Positions 25,796 through 35,415 of a DNA stretch of 64,000 bases are shown here, piece by piece; within the stretch, counting starts at the first letter, position 1, and every line of letters begins with the position of its first letter. The position numbers were made by a program, and so were the translations under genes. The DNA is from CAVYEM01 sp963767635 (GTDB taxonomy: Bacteria; Vulcanimicrobiota; Vulcanimicrobiia; Vulcanimicrobiales; Vulcanimicrobiaceae). The notes under the pieces are model-generated. The model searched no databases and was not told the DNA's origin. It saw only the letters and a program-made list of their open reading frames with translations. The DNA lies in assembly GCA_963767635.1 (NCBI GenBank), contig CAVYEM010000001.1, forward strand, positions 1,178,001 to 1,242,000, written 5' to 3'.

Positions 25796-28726
25796 TTAGA
25801 TCCTCAGTGCCGCAGTGACGTGGTTGCCGTAGCCGGGGATCCGCTCTATGCGAAGGTTTTGCGTCAGCTGCGAGATGATGTACACGCCGCGGCCTGACTC
25901 GCTGAGCGGATCGGCCGGCAGCCCGGGATCGCGCACGAAGCCTTTGCCCCGGTCGGTGACGTGAAGAATCGGACGACCGGCGCTCCACTCGAGTTGAACG
26001 TCGATGGGTCCGGGCGCGTGGCGCACGACGTTGCCGATCAGTTCGCCAAAAACAACTTCCGCCGCGGCAAAATCAAATCCGGCCGGTACGCGTGCCCGCA
26101 GCGCCGACACGAATTGCGTGCGCGCGTCCTGTGCGGCTCGCGCATTCTCCGCGTCGAACGACCAGTTCGTGCGTTCGCCGAAGAGAATGGCCAGTACCGC
26201 CGTGTCGTCCTGCGCCGCAAGCGGAATGCAGGCATCGCACAAGAGGCGAGCGGGATTGCGGACGTTCAGAATCGCCTGGGAAAGTGCAACTTCTTGCAGA
26301 CGCCGCTCGCCAAACGCCAGATCGCGCGTGCCTTCCACGAGACCGTCCGTGTAGAGCGCCAAAAGATTCGCATCCTTGAGTGAAACGCTGCGAGATTGCT
26401 CGGGCTCAGCGCGATCCCGCAGACCGAGCGGCAATCCGCCGGGGGGCAGCTCGATGAGCGCTTCGCCGCGACGGAGCAGCGGCGCCGGATGACCGGCGTT
26501 GGCGTATCGCATAACCTCGTGCTGCGGATCGATGAATCCAACGAACGCGGTAACCATCGCCGGAGACCTTCGCGAGCGCAGCTGGAAATCGACGCTGTCC
26601 AGCACGCGCGCCGGATCGCGCTCGTACATGCACGCCATGTTGACGGCTTGCCGCATTTTGCCCATGACGCCTGCGGCCTCCAATCCGCGCCCGGTCACAT
26701 CCCCGACGCTGACCATGATGCTGCCGTCGGGAAGCGTTACCGCGTCGTACCAATCGCCGCCCACGTCGGCTTCCAGCGAATTCGGACGATATTCGGCGCT
26801 GAACGCCAGGTCCGGATGTTTGGGCAGCAGTTCGGGCGAGGGCAGCAGCGCTTGCTGCAGCGCTTCGGCGATGCGGCGCTCGCGCTCGAGCGCGCGCACG
26901 TGCTCTATCGCGATCGAAAGCCGATGACCCAGGTCGCTGAAGAGCTGCGCGTCCGCGTCACCGTACGAAAGCGGTGTATCACACCAATATGCCACGAGCG
27001 CGCCAAACGTTTCGCCGCGTGAATGCAGCGGCACCGTGATAGCGGAATGGACGTTTAGAGCACGCACGTCGACGGCAAGATATTCCCAAACGTTCGCGAG
27101 CATGTCTTCGGTCGTGATAGTCGAATGAACGGCGGTTTGATGCCGCGAAAGCATGCCAATCGCGCGTTCCTCGGCTTCCGGGCGCAGAGTGCGCTGTCCG
27201 CGCAAACGCGCTGCGATATCCGCTTTGGCGGAGTCTCGATGCGCGCTGGAAATGGTACGCAGGGTGGAATTGCTTTCGATCTGCATCACATAGGCAAGGT
27301 CCGCCGCTTCGGAGACGATGAATTGCGTTAGCGCATCGAATGTGCCCTGCATGTCGAAAGACTCGAAGATCGAGCTCTCCGGCGCGCGCCAAGAATTGCG
27401 CGCGCTGCGAGCTGCGCCGCTCATCTTCGAACGCCTTGGCGGTGTGAATGGAGATGCCGGCTCGCCGCGCGATCATGTGCAGCACCTCGAGATCTTCCTG
27501 CGTGAACGTGCGGCCCGAGTCGGAAGATGCGAGCGACACCGCGCCGTAGACCAGGCCCGCGTCGTCGGCAAGCGGAACGATCATAACCGATTGCATGCGC
27601 AGCAGCTCGAGAACGCGGTGGTGCTCCTCATCCTGCGCCGCTGAGGCAAGTTGCTCAGAGGAAACGTGGGGGACCAGCAGCGGCGCGTTGGCCCGCACGA
27701 CGCGATCCAGTTCGCTTCCGCTGCGAACGGGATACCGGTCCCGAAACTGCTCGACGTAGCGCAGCAGGGAAGGCTCACGATGCGCGATCGCCGCAGTCGT
27801 ATAGTTGCCCGCTTCATCTACCAGTGATATAAAGCACCAGTCCGCTACGCGGTGAACCGCTAAGTCGGCGAGATTTTGGCAGATCGTTTGTACGTCATGA
27901 GATGCGGAAAGCTGCGCCGAGGCCTCGACGACGAACTTTAGATTGGCGTTCGCGGACTTCTGCGCGTCGATGTCCGTCGCCGTGCCGATCCATCGGTATA
28001 TCCGCCCGTCGGCCGCGGCAATAGGTACGGCGCGCGCCACGAACCATCGATATGTCCCGTCGCGCTTGCGGCGAAGGCGATACTCGACCTCGTACGGCGC
28101 GCAGTTTTGTAGCGCAGTATTCCAGCGATCCAAGGTGAATTCGCGCTCATCCGGATGAACCACGCCTTTGACGCCGCTTTTCCGCATGTCCTCGACCGTT
28201 AGGCCGGTGTATTCGAGCCAAGGCTCGTTGAAATACTCGATGCTTCCATCCGAAGCGGCGATCCATGCGAGCTGCGGCATCGCCTCCGCCATCGCCTGAA
28301 ATTGTCCGGCGGTTTCCTCCAGCCGTCGAGCGTGTTCGACGAACTCCGTGATGTTGGTGAGCGCGCCTGCGAATCCGATCGCCGATCCTTGCGAATCGGC
28401 CAGCGGAGCAATCAGCAAGCGCGCGTGAACTGCGCTGCCTGCGCGCGCGAACCGCACGTCGACTCCGCTGGAACGGCTGCGGCGATTGCAGCGTTCCACC
28501 GGCGTTCCAATGCGTCCCGGTCCCGCGGATTCGTCGCTTCCAGCCAGCCGCGCCCGAGCGCTTCACTCTGTGCGATCCCCGCCAGTTCGCAAAAGCGCGG
28601 CGTTGCCCATGTGAGGTTGCCGGCTGCGTCCGCGTGGAAAAATCCGACCGGTACGGCATAAACGACATCGCGAAGGCGCTCGATTCCAAGCGCCATCGGA
28701 GAATCAGCAGACTCCCCAACGGTCAT
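25796..28726 (-). CDS. PAS-PAS-GAF-GAF-SpoIIE phosphatase with HATPase domain (frame-disrupted)
   Basis: Three overlapping minus-strand frames assemble into about 976 residues. From the ATG at 28726: a PAS domain (YAVPVGFFHADAAGNLTW), a second PAS with PAC (MPQLAWIAASDGSIEYFNEP; RWFVARAVPI), a GAF (FVVEASAQLSASHDVQTI), a second GAF (FDALTQFIVSEAADLAYVM), a PPM/SpoIIE phosphatase (EADVGGDWYDAV; GDVTGRGLEAA; YANAGHPAPLL; LALYTDGLVEGT) and a C-terminal RsbW-like ATPase (GELIGNVVRHAPG; DRGKGF; SGRGVYII). Frame changes near 28467 (missing base) and 27371 (extra base) are repaired by single edits. It likely senses signals and controls an anti-sigma/anti-sigma-antagonist pair by dephosphorylation and kinase activity. 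No partner genes are in the window. Confidence 0.82.
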
Positions 28727-28780
28727 AAATGTCGGTCTACCCATTTTGCTGCATGGATACGCCTGGTCGCCCGGCGAACG

Positions 28781-29215
28781 ATGGGTTCCATGCCGATACC
28801 ATTGCACGAACGGCGCCAACGAACTTTTTCCGGGACGCGCCGGCGCATCTTTCAGTTGTTGGTGGACATGGGAACTTCGAACGACATCGTATGGCCATTC
28901 GCCGCGCAGCCGTTCATGCGTTCGCCTGGACCGCTGCTGCCGGGAAAAACCGAAGAATGGCACAACGGCTTTCACGCGATTCTGGACGAAGTCGCGCCGG
29001 AAGAGCGGATCGTGTGGCGCATTCAAAACGACGGCTTTGATGGTACGCATGGATTTTACTTGAGCGGCGACGGCAAAAAAACCACGGTAGAGCATCGCAT
29101 CGACGCCTCGTTGAACGATACGGAAGGCCGGCTGCTCTGGCGCCGTCTGGAAGATGCCAACGAGCGTTCGATGGAAGCGCTCTTCGACAAAATCGCTCGC
29201 ATTCTGAAACGGTAG
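28781..29215 (+). CDS. SRPBCC-family protein
   Basis: 144 residues from the ATG at 28781. The pattern RIFQLLVDMGTSNDIVWPF near the N-terminus, the strands AILDEVAPEERIVWRIQND and KKTTVEHRIDASLN, and the long C-terminal helix (RRLEDANERSMEALFDKIAR) fit the START/polyketide-cyclase-like SRPBCC fold, which binds hydrophobic ligands. It is divergent from the signalling gene and stops three bases before the acyl-CoA dehydrogenase start, so the two are probably co-transcribed. Ligand unknown. Confidence 0.7.
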   Translation: MGSMPIPLHERRQRTFSGTRRRIFQLLVDMGTSNDIVWPFAAQPFMRSPGPLLPGKTEEWHNGFHAILDEVAPEERIVWRIQNDGFDGTHGFYLSGDGKKTTVEHRIDASLNDTEGRLLWRRLEDANERSMEALFDKIARILKR

Positions 29216-29218
29216 CGC

Positions 29219-30406
29219 ATGAGCACGACGCATCAGCGAGCTGCAGCGGCGGACCCAATGGACTTTTTAAACGTCGACGCGCTTTTGAGCGAAGAAGAAC
29301 GAATGGTTCGCGATGTGGTTCGGGCGTTCGTGCGCGATCGCATCGCTCCGAATATCGCAGCATGGTTCGAGGAGGGAACGCTGCCGACCGAACTGGGCAG
29401 GCAGCTGGGTGAGCTGGGGTTACTCGGAATGCACTTGCACGGCTATGGGTGTCCGGGTGCCGGCGCCGTCGCGTACGGCATTGCGTGCATGGAGCTTGAG
29501 GCCGGCGATTCGGGCATCCGCAGCTTCGCCTCGGTGCAAGGATCGCTGGCGATGTTCGCGATTCATCGCTGGGGCAGCGAAGATCAAAAGCAGCTCTGGT
29601 TGCCGCGGATGGCCAAGGGCGACGCGTTAGGGTGCTTCGGTTTGAGCGAACCGGATTTCGGCAGCAATCCGGCCGGGATGCGCACGCACGCGCGCCGGCA
29701 GGGCGGCGATTGGATCATCAACGGCACGAAAATGTGGATTACGAACGGCAACGTGGCGGACGTCGCGATTGTCTGGGCGCAGACGGACGAGGGTATTCGC
29801 GGGTTCGCCGTTCCCACGGGCGTCAAAGGTTTTTCGGCAAATCCGATCGAGCGTAAACTCTCGCTGCGCGCTTCCATAACGTCGGAGCTTATATTGGATA
29901 ACTGCCGCGTTCCCGGCGAAGCGGCGTTTCCCGGCGTGCGTGGTCTTCGCGGGCCGCTCGCATGTTTGAACGAAGCGCGGTACGGCATCGTTTGGGGCGC
30001 GATGGGCGCGGCGCGCGCGTGCTATGAGACGGCGCTGCAGTATGCGAAAAGCCGCGTGCAATTCGACCGTCCCATTGCGGCGTTTCAGCTCACCCAGGAA
30101 AAGCTGGTCAACATGCTGCTCGAGCTCAACAAAGGGACGCTGTTGGCGTTGCATATCGGACGCATGAAGGACGCGGGTCGAGCGAGCGCAGCGCACGTGA
30201 GTTTCGGAAAACTCAATAACGTGAGAGAAGCGCTGCGCATCGCGCGCGAGGCTCGCACGATTTTAGGAGCCAACGGGGTCACGCTCGAGTACCCCGTCAT
30301 TCGCCATATGAATAACTTGGAGTCGGTGCTCACGTACGAGGGCACCAGCGAGATTCACACGCTCATTTTGGGCGAGGCCATAACGGGGGAGAGCGCCTTC
30401 ACCTGA
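29219..30406 (+). CDS. Acyl-CoA dehydrogenase of the glutaryl-CoA dehydrogenase type
   Basis: 395 residues. Features typical of the GcdH branch are LSEEERMVRDVVRAFV, RSFASVQGSLAM, CFGLSEPDFGSNPAGM, GTKMWITNGNVADVA and the C-terminal LTYEGTSEIHTLILGEAITG with the Glu base in YEGT. It would oxidise (and in true GcdH decarboxylate) glutaryl-CoA to crotonyl-CoA using FAD. Such a step would fit aromatic or lysine degradation, but substrate assignment needs more than motifs. It lies directly after the SRPBCC gene inside the first break of the ribosomal superoperon. Confidence 0.82.
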   Translation: MSTTHQRAAAADPMDFLNVDALLSEEERMVRDVVRAFVRDRIAPNIAAWFEEGTLPTELGRQLGELGLLGMHLHGYGCPGAGAVAYGIACMELEAGDSGIRSFASVQGSLAMFAIHRWGSEDQKQLWLPRMAKGDALGCFGLSEPDFGSNPAGMRTHARRQGGDWIINGTKMWITNGNVADVAIVWAQTDEGIRGFAVPTGVKGFSANPIERKLSLRASITSELILDNCRVPGEAAFPGVRGLRGPLACLNEARYGIVWGAMGAARACYETALQYAKSRVQFDRPIAAFQLTQEKLVNMLLELNKGTLLALHIGRMKDAGRASAAHVSFGKLNNVREALRIAREARTILGANGVTLEYPVIRHMNNLESVLTYEGTSEIHTLILGEAITGESAFT

Positions 30407-30519
30407 ACGGCCATCGCCCGTTTGCGAACCGCGCCGGGTGCCGGCAGTCGTTCATCGCCCGCTATGCCGGGCACGCGCCGCAGCAGGTTCAAGGACCGGT
30501 CGCTGCAAAGACGGGAACC

Positions 30520-31059
30520 ATGCGCAACGCTCGATGCGTTTTGCTGATCTGTGCCGCCCTGTTGAGTTCCACGGGCGCAGTGTTTGCCGCACAGATCCCG
30601 TGCCCGCCGCTGGTATCCGGCGGCGCAGCACGTCCGCTGGTCGTATCAGTGCCATGCACCGCGCAGGGGCTCGTGCCGCCCGGCTCCTCATGGTGCGCTG
30701 TTTGCGAGCGCCTAAACAGCGTGCTCGCCGCCGCTGCTCCACATGCGGCGCCTTGCATGCAACGTTTCCTCGAGGGACAAGACTCCGCCGGTACCATCGT
30801 ACCGCGGCACTTAGTGAACGGGCGCTGCATCCCGCTTGCGCTGGACCGCGGTAGAACTTCGGCGCTGCCGCCCGCTCGTCTCCAAGCGGCACCCATTCGT
30901 CCACCACGCGCGGAACCGCCGCTCATGGCTCCACCGCGCGCGGAACCGCCCCGCGTTGCGCCTGAGCCGCCTCACTTCTCGGCGGTCCGCATGCAGGCGC
31001 CGGCGGCTACGGCGGGCTCCCCGGCGCATTCGAGCGGACGGCCTATCCACCCCAGCTAG
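30520..31059 (+). CDS. Secreted proline-rich protein, unknown
   Basis: 179 residues. The N-terminus MRNARCVLLICAALLSSTGA-VFAAQ is a signal peptide with an Ala-x-Ala cleavage site. Six further Cys residues occur in the mature first half, and residues 120-160 repeat PPRAEPP-type units before a Ser/His tail. It could be a cysteine-stabilised wall- or envelope-associated protein, but no family is recognised. It lies between gcdH-like and the rplC promoter. Confidence 0.5.
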   Translation: MRNARCVLLICAALLSSTGAVFAAQIPCPPLVSGGAARPLVVSVPCTAQGLVPPGSSWCAVCERLNSVLAAAAPHAAPCMQRFLEGQDSAGTIVPRHLVNGRCIPLALDRGRTSALPPARLQAAPIRPPRAEPPLMAPPRAEPPRVAPEPPHFSAVRMQAPAATAGSPAHSSGRPIHPS

Positions 31060-31098
31060 CGCGTCCTGCATCGCCGCGCGGGTTGTCTTCTCGTCCGC

Positions 31099-31128
31099 TT
31101 GACGCGGCCCGGGCGTTCCTGATACCAT
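31099..31128 (+). promoter_or_regulatory. Candidate promoter of the rplC operon
   Basis: TTGACG at 31099-31104 and TACCAT at 31123-31128 are spaced by 18 nt. The -10 box is weak. Because the str operon is terminated at 25514, the rplC-rpsM block needs its own promoter, and this is the best match I see in the 178-nt gap upstream of rplC. It leaves a leader of about 100 nt. Confidence 0.5.
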
Positions 31129-31237
31129 GCCCCAGTTGTGGTCCACGCCGGCCGCGGTATTTTTTCGCGCGCCGGTAGAATCAGCCTAAGTACGCGAGGG
31201 CCCGTGTACTACAAAACGTTCCAGGACGAGGATAAGA

Positions 31238-31864
31238 ATGAAAAACATCCTTGGCCGCAAGGTTGGGATGACGAGCGTGTTTACCGACGACGGGCGCCAT
31301 GTTCCCGTCACGGTAATCCAAGCCGGTCCCTGCACCGTGGTCGAGCGCAGAACGGTGGACAAGCACGGCTATGAAGCCGTGGCCTTGGCTTTCGGCGACG
31401 TCAAAAAGTCGCGCCTCACGCGTGCCCTTGCCGGACATTATAAGAAGAACGACGCGCAGCCCAGACGATGGATTCGCGAATTTCGCGATGACATCGATGG
31501 CGTGGAAGCCGGGCAGACGGTAACGGTGGCCGGCTTTGCGCCCGGCGATCGCGTCGACGTCGTTGGGACGTCGAAAGGCCATGGCTTCTCGGGTGGCATT
31601 AAACGCCACAATTTTAGCGGCGGTGGTGCCAGTCACGGCTCGATGATCCATCGCCAGCCCGCGTCCAACGGTGATACCAACGCGGGACGAACCGTCAGAG
31701 GCAGCCGCCGGCCGGGACACTTCGGCGTCGACCGGACGACTCATCAGAATTTGGAAGTGATTCGCGCGGATACCGAACGCAATCTCTTGCTCGTGCGCGG
31801 ACCGGTTCCTGGACCAAAGAATGCGCTCATCGTCGTTCGGAAATCGGTGAAGCAGCATGGCTAA
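31238..31864 (+). CDS. rplC: 50S ribosomal protein L3
   Basis: 208 residues of normal length. It begins MKNILGRKVGMTSVFTDDGR and carries the central loop GHGFSGGIKRHNFSGGGASHGS, which reaches toward the peptidyl-transferase centre, and RRPGHFG. GAGGATAAG precedes the ATG. The stop overlaps the rplD start by eight bases. It is first in the rplC-rpsM block, detached from rpsJ. Confidence 0.96.
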   Translation: MKNILGRKVGMTSVFTDDGRHVPVTVIQAGPCTVVERRTVDKHGYEAVALAFGDVKKSRLTRALAGHYKKNDAQPRRWIREFRDDIDGVEAGQTVTVAGFAPGDRVDVVGTSKGHGFSGGIKRHNFSGGGASHGSMIHRQPASNGDTNAGRTVRGSRRPGHFGVDRTTHQNLEVIRADTERNLLLVRGPVPGPKNALIVVRKSVKQHG

Positions 31865-32540
31865 TGTTATCGACGCAAGCGGGAAGGTCGTTCGCGAAGA
31901 ACAAACGCCCGAAGTTTTCACTCGCGAGCACACCGATAAGTCGCACGCCATCTATCGCGCCGTGCATCGCGAGTTCGCCAATCCGCGCGCCGGGACCGCA
32001 TCGACGAAAAAGCGGGACGAAGTCAGCGGCGGCGGTCGCAAACCGTGGCGTCAAAAAGGTACCGGACGCGCGCGTCAAGGCTCCATCCGGTCGCCGCAGT
32101 GGACGCACGGCGGCGTCGTCTTTGGCCCGCAGCCGCGTACATACGTGAGCGATCTCAATAAAAAAGAGCGGCGCGCTGCGTTCTTAGCGGCGCTGTCCGA
32201 TCGGTTCCGCAATGATGCGGTGACCGTGCTGGAAACCGACGGCTTTAATCTGACGAAGACTGCCGATTTGGCGGCGCTGCTCTTCGGCGGCGGCAAAGAA
32301 GCGAAAAACGGCCCCAGCACGCTGATCGTCGTCGGGCGCGATGAGGAGGCCGGGGTTACCCTGCAGCGCATCGCGCGCAACTTGCGCAAAGTCGGCGTAA
32401 CCAATGCCGGCGCACTCGACGTGAAAGACGTGCTGCGCTACAGCCGCCTGGTGTTCACGGTAAGCGCTTATGCTGCGCTTATGGCGTCCGTTCGCCCGAG
32501 TTCGGGACCGGCCGAAGCTCGAACGGAGCGCCTCTTATAA
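31857..32540 (+). CDS. rplD: 50S ribosomal protein L4
   Basis: 227 residues. The extended tunnel loop is visible as GGRKPWRQKGTGRARQGSIRS, followed by WTHGGVVFGPQPR. L4 lines the peptide exit tunnel and in some bacteria represses its own operon. The start overlaps rplC and the stop overlaps rplW by one base (TAATG). The C-terminal 20 residues beyond the usual end are Ser/Arg-rich. Confidence 0.96.
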   Translation: MANVIDASGKVVREEQTPEVFTREHTDKSHAIYRAVHREFANPRAGTASTKKRDEVSGGGRKPWRQKGTGRARQGSIRSPQWTHGGVVFGPQPRTYVSDLNKKERRAAFLAALSDRFRNDAVTVLETDGFNLTKTADLAALLFGGGKEAKNGPSTLIVVGRDEEAGVTLQRIARNLRKVGVTNAGALDVKDVLRYSRLVFTVSAYAALMASVRPSSGPAEARTERLL

Positions 32541-32848
32541 TGGACGCACGCGACGTCATCGTCTCACCGCGCATCACCGAAAAAGCCATGGCAAACGCGC
32601 TTGGCCAGCAGTATAGTTTCGTGGTTCATCCGGAGGCGACAAAAACGCAGATCCGCCACGCCATCGAAGAGATATTCAAGGTGAACGTGCTCAAGGTCAA
32701 CACCGTCAACGTCGGCGGAAAGACCAAAACGTTCGCGCGCCGCGGTGCGCGTACTCAAGGCCGGACCAAGGATTACAAGAAGGCCGTCGTCACACTCAAG
32801 CCGGGCCAGAAGATCGAGCTGGGCGGCGTCAACTATTTCGAGCAATAA
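32540..32848 (+). CDS. rplW: 50S ribosomal protein L23
   Basis: 102 residues. VIVSPRITEKAMANAL at the N-terminus and FKVNVLKVNTVNVGGKTK in the body are family-typical. L23 sits at the exit-tunnel mouth and docks signal recognition particle and trigger factor. One-base overlap with rplD, one-base gap to rplB. Confidence 0.96.
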   Translation: MDARDVIVSPRITEKAMANALGQQYSFVVHPEATKTQIRHAIEEIFKVNVLKVNTVNVGGKTKTFARRGARTQGRTKDYKKAVVTLKPGQKIELGGVNYFEQ

Positions 32849-32849
32849 C

Positions 32850-33677
32850 ATGCCGGTAAAAAAGTACAAGCCTACCAGCGCCGGAAAGCGCTTCATGACG
32901 ACGATGGACTTCTCGGAACTGAGCAAAGTCGAGCCCGAAAAGTCGCTCATCGAGGTGCGCAAAAAGCACTCGGGTCGAAACTTCAACGGCCACATCACCG
33001 TGCGCCACAAAGGCGGCGGCACGCGCAAGCAGTACCGGCTCATCGACTTCAAACGTAGTAAGGACGCGATTCCCGCCAAGGTCGCCACGCTGGAATACGA
33101 TCCGAACCGCTCCGCCCGCATCGCGCTGCTGCATTATCGCGACGGCGAAAAGCGCTACATCTTGGCGCCATCAGGGTTAAAGGTCGGCGATCGCGTCGAG
33201 TCGGGGCCCGGCGCCGACATCAAGACCGGCAATTGCCTGCCGATCAAAAACATTCCGGTCGGCACGGTCATTCACAACGTCGAACTGCGCCCCGGCCAAG
33301 GCGCCAAACTGGTGCGCAGCGCGGGTGGCGCGGCTCAGCTCATGGCTAAAGAAGGCGAATACGCGCAAGTGCGCATGCCTTCGGGGGAAGTGCGCAAGAT
33401 TCTGGTGGTGTGCCGCGCGACGATCGGCCAGCTGGGCAATGTCGAGCACGAAAACGAAATTATCGGCAAAGCCGGGCGCCAGCGTCATCGCGGCAAACGC
33501 CCGAGCGTGCGCGGCATCGCGATGAATCCGGTGGATCATCCGCACGGCGGCGGAGAAGCGCGCTCCACCTCCGGGCGACCGCCGACCACGCCATGGGGCC
33601 AAATGACCATGGGCAAAAAAACGCGCCGCAACAAGCGCACGCAAACGATGATCGTTCGCAAGCGCGGTAGCAAATAA
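32850..33677 (+). CDS. rplB: 50S ribosomal protein L2
   Basis: 275 residues from the ATG at 32850 (MPVKKYKPTSAGKRFMTTMD). The open frame extends upstream to 32745 inside rplW, but that part is not L2. Conserved blocks GRNFNGHITVRHKGGGTRKQ and VRGIAMNPVDHPHGGGE are present, the latter with the His important for the peptidyl-transferase region. Length is standard. Confidence 0.97.
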   Translation: MPVKKYKPTSAGKRFMTTMDFSELSKVEPEKSLIEVRKKHSGRNFNGHITVRHKGGGTRKQYRLIDFKRSKDAIPAKVATLEYDPNRSARIALLHYRDGEKRYILAPSGLKVGDRVESGPGADIKTGNCLPIKNIPVGTVIHNVELRPGQGAKLVRSAGGAAQLMAKEGEYAQVRMPSGEVRKILVVCRATIGQLGNVEHENEIIGKAGRQRHRGKRPSVRGIAMNPVDHPHGGGEARSTSGRPPTTPWGQMTMGKKTRRNKRTQTMIVRKRGSK

Positions 33678-33719
33678 CATGCACATTCATTCTCGCCCTA
33701 ACGCAGCGGAGGCGACGTA

Positions 33720-33998
33720 GTGGGACGCAGTCTAAAGAAGGGCCCGTTCGTGGCGGAGCATCTGATCCGGAAGATCGACTCGCTCAACGACCGGCGCGAG
33801 AAGCGCGTCGTCAAAACGTGGAGCCGGGCCTCGGTCATCGTTCCGGCGATGGTGGGCCATACGATTGGCGTGCACAACGGTAAAGCGCACGTTCCGGTGT
33901 TCGTTACCGAGAACATGGTCGGGCACAAGCTCGGCGAATTCGCGCCGAGCCGAACGTTCCGCGGCCACGGCGGCGACAAAGCGGCCGTGAAATCATGA
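33720..33998 (+). CDS. rpsS: 30S ribosomal protein S19
   Basis: 92 residues from GTG 33720 with GCGGAGG upstream. MGRSLKKGPFVAEHLIRKI and HNGKAHVPVFVTENMVGHKL are characteristic. S19 binds the 16S head next to S13. Its stop overlaps the rplV start (ATGA). Confidence 0.96.
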   Translation: MGRSLKKGPFVAEHLIRKIDSLNDRREKRVVKTWSRASVIVPAMVGHTIGVHNGKAHVPVFVTENMVGHKLGEFAPSRTFRGHGGDKAAVKS

Positions 33999-34525
33999 GC
34001 GCGGCTGCCAACGCCGAACTGCAGTTCAAAGAAGCCGTCGCGCACTTGAAATTTGCGCGCGTCGGCCCTCGCAGACTGCGGCGCGTCGCCGATGCCATTC
34101 GCGGCAAGAGCGTGAGGGAAGCGCTCGTGCTGCTGCAATTTGCAGGGGTATTTGCCGCCGAGCCGATGGAGAAGCTCGTACGCAGCGCCGTCGCGAATGC
34201 CGGCAACAACCACGACATGAACACCGACGACCTGTACGTGACGCGCGTGACGGTCGACGGCGGCCCCGGGGGCCGCTTCACCAAGCGGCTCGACCCGCGC
34301 GCGCAGGGCCGTGCCAATTTCAAGCGCAAGCGCATGTCGCACGTGACGGTAGCCGTGGGCGAAAAGCCGCCGGTGAAGAAGCGCAAACTGCGCGGCGGCG
34401 CATCCATCGGCATCAAGCGCGCAGCGGTTCGGAAAGGCCCTCGTGCCGGGGAGTCTGCAAAGAAATCGAAGCCTCGCAAAGCTTCAAAGGCATCTTCACG
34501 CCGCAGCAACGCGGAGGCGTTTTAG
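33995..34525 (+). CDS. rplV: 50S ribosomal protein L22
   Basis: 176 residues, longer than the usual 110-120. The core carries FARVGPRRLRRVADAIRGKS and NAGNNHDMNTDDLYV followed by GGPGGRFTKRLDPRAQGRA. From about residue 120 a Lys/Arg/Ser-rich tail (KKSKPRKASKASSRRSN) extends it, presumably contacting rRNA or remaining flexible. Coupled to rpsS upstream and rpsC downstream by overlaps. Confidence 0.95.
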   Translation: MSAAANAELQFKEAVAHLKFARVGPRRLRRVADAIRGKSVREALVLLQFAGVFAAEPMEKLVRSAVANAGNNHDMNTDDLYVTRVTVDGGPGGRFTKRLDPRAQGRANFKRKRMSHVTVAVGEKPPVKKRKLRGGASIGIKRAAVRKGPRAGESAKKSKPRKASKASSRRSNAEAF

Positions 34526-35415
34526 TGGGACAAAAAATACATCCGGTCGGCCTTCGGCTCGGCATTACGCGCACGTGGGACAGCCGGTGGTTCGAGAAAA
34601 AGCACTACAAAGACTGGCTTCACGAAGATGTGAAAATCCGCAAGTACTTCACGCGCTGGATGCGGCCTGCGGCGATATCGCGGATTGAAATCGAGCGACG
34701 AGCCAATCAAGCGCGCGTGATCGTCAACACGGGCAAACCCGGCATCATCATCGGCAAGCGCGGCGTTGGGATCGAAGAGATTCGCAAAAACATCGAACAG
34801 CTGACCGGCAAGAGCGTGCAGGTCAACGTCATGGAAATTAAGCACCCCGAGCTGGATGCCCGGCTCGTCGCGCAGAACATCGTCGATCAGCTGGAGAAGC
34901 GCATTGCCTTTCGCCGAGCGATGAAGCAGTCGATCATGCGCACGATGAAGGCCGGCGCGCGCGGCATCAAAGTACAGGTCTCCGGACGGTTGGGAGGCGC
35001 CGAAATCGCGCGGACCGAGCGCAACGCGGACGGTAAGGTGCCGCTGCACACGCTTCGCGCGGACATCGACTACGCGCAGGTCGAAGCGTTCACGACATTC
35101 GGGCGCATCGGGGTCAAAGTGTGGATTTATCGCGGCGAAGTGCTGCCGGATCAAACGCGCGGACCGGAGCGCGACGGCCGCGGCGATCGTCCGCAGTTTC
35201 GCGATCGCCGCGAACGGGGCGCACGCGGCCGGGGTCGAACCTCCCCCCGCTCACCGCAATCCGCCGAAAGCGGCGCTGCCGAACCGATCGCCGAGACGAT
35301 CGAGGCTACGCCGGACGTTGCCGAAGCGCAGCAATTCGTTCCGCCCGCTGCCGTGCCCGAACCCGTCTCGGCGCCCGATACCATCCCCGAGGAGTCGACC
35401 GATGCTAACGCCTAA
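34525..35415 (+). CDS. rpsC: 30S ribosomal protein S3 with long C-terminal tail
   Basis: 296 residues from GTG 34525, overlapping the rplV stop by one base. The KH domain includes TGKPGIIIGKRGVGIEEIRK, and the C-terminal domain RTERNADGKVPLHTLRADID is intact. Typical S3 is 210-240 residues. Here the last 80 residues are low-complexity, first Arg/Gly-rich and then Ala/Glu/Pro-rich, likely disordered. S3 forms the mRNA entry channel. It overlaps rplP by 14 nt. Confidence 0.95.
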   Translation: MGQKIHPVGLRLGITRTWDSRWFEKKHYKDWLHEDVKIRKYFTRWMRPAAISRIEIERRANQARVIVNTGKPGIIIGKRGVGIEEIRKNIEQLTGKSVQVNVMEIKHPELDARLVAQNIVDQLEKRIAFRRAMKQSIMRTMKAGARGIKVQVSGRLGGAEIARTERNADGKVPLHTLRADIDYAQVEAFTTFGRIGVKVWIYRGEVLPDQTRGPERDGRGDRPQFRDRRERGARGRGRTSPRSPQSAESGAAEPIAETIEATPDVAEAQQFVPPAAVPEPVSAPDTIPEESTDANA

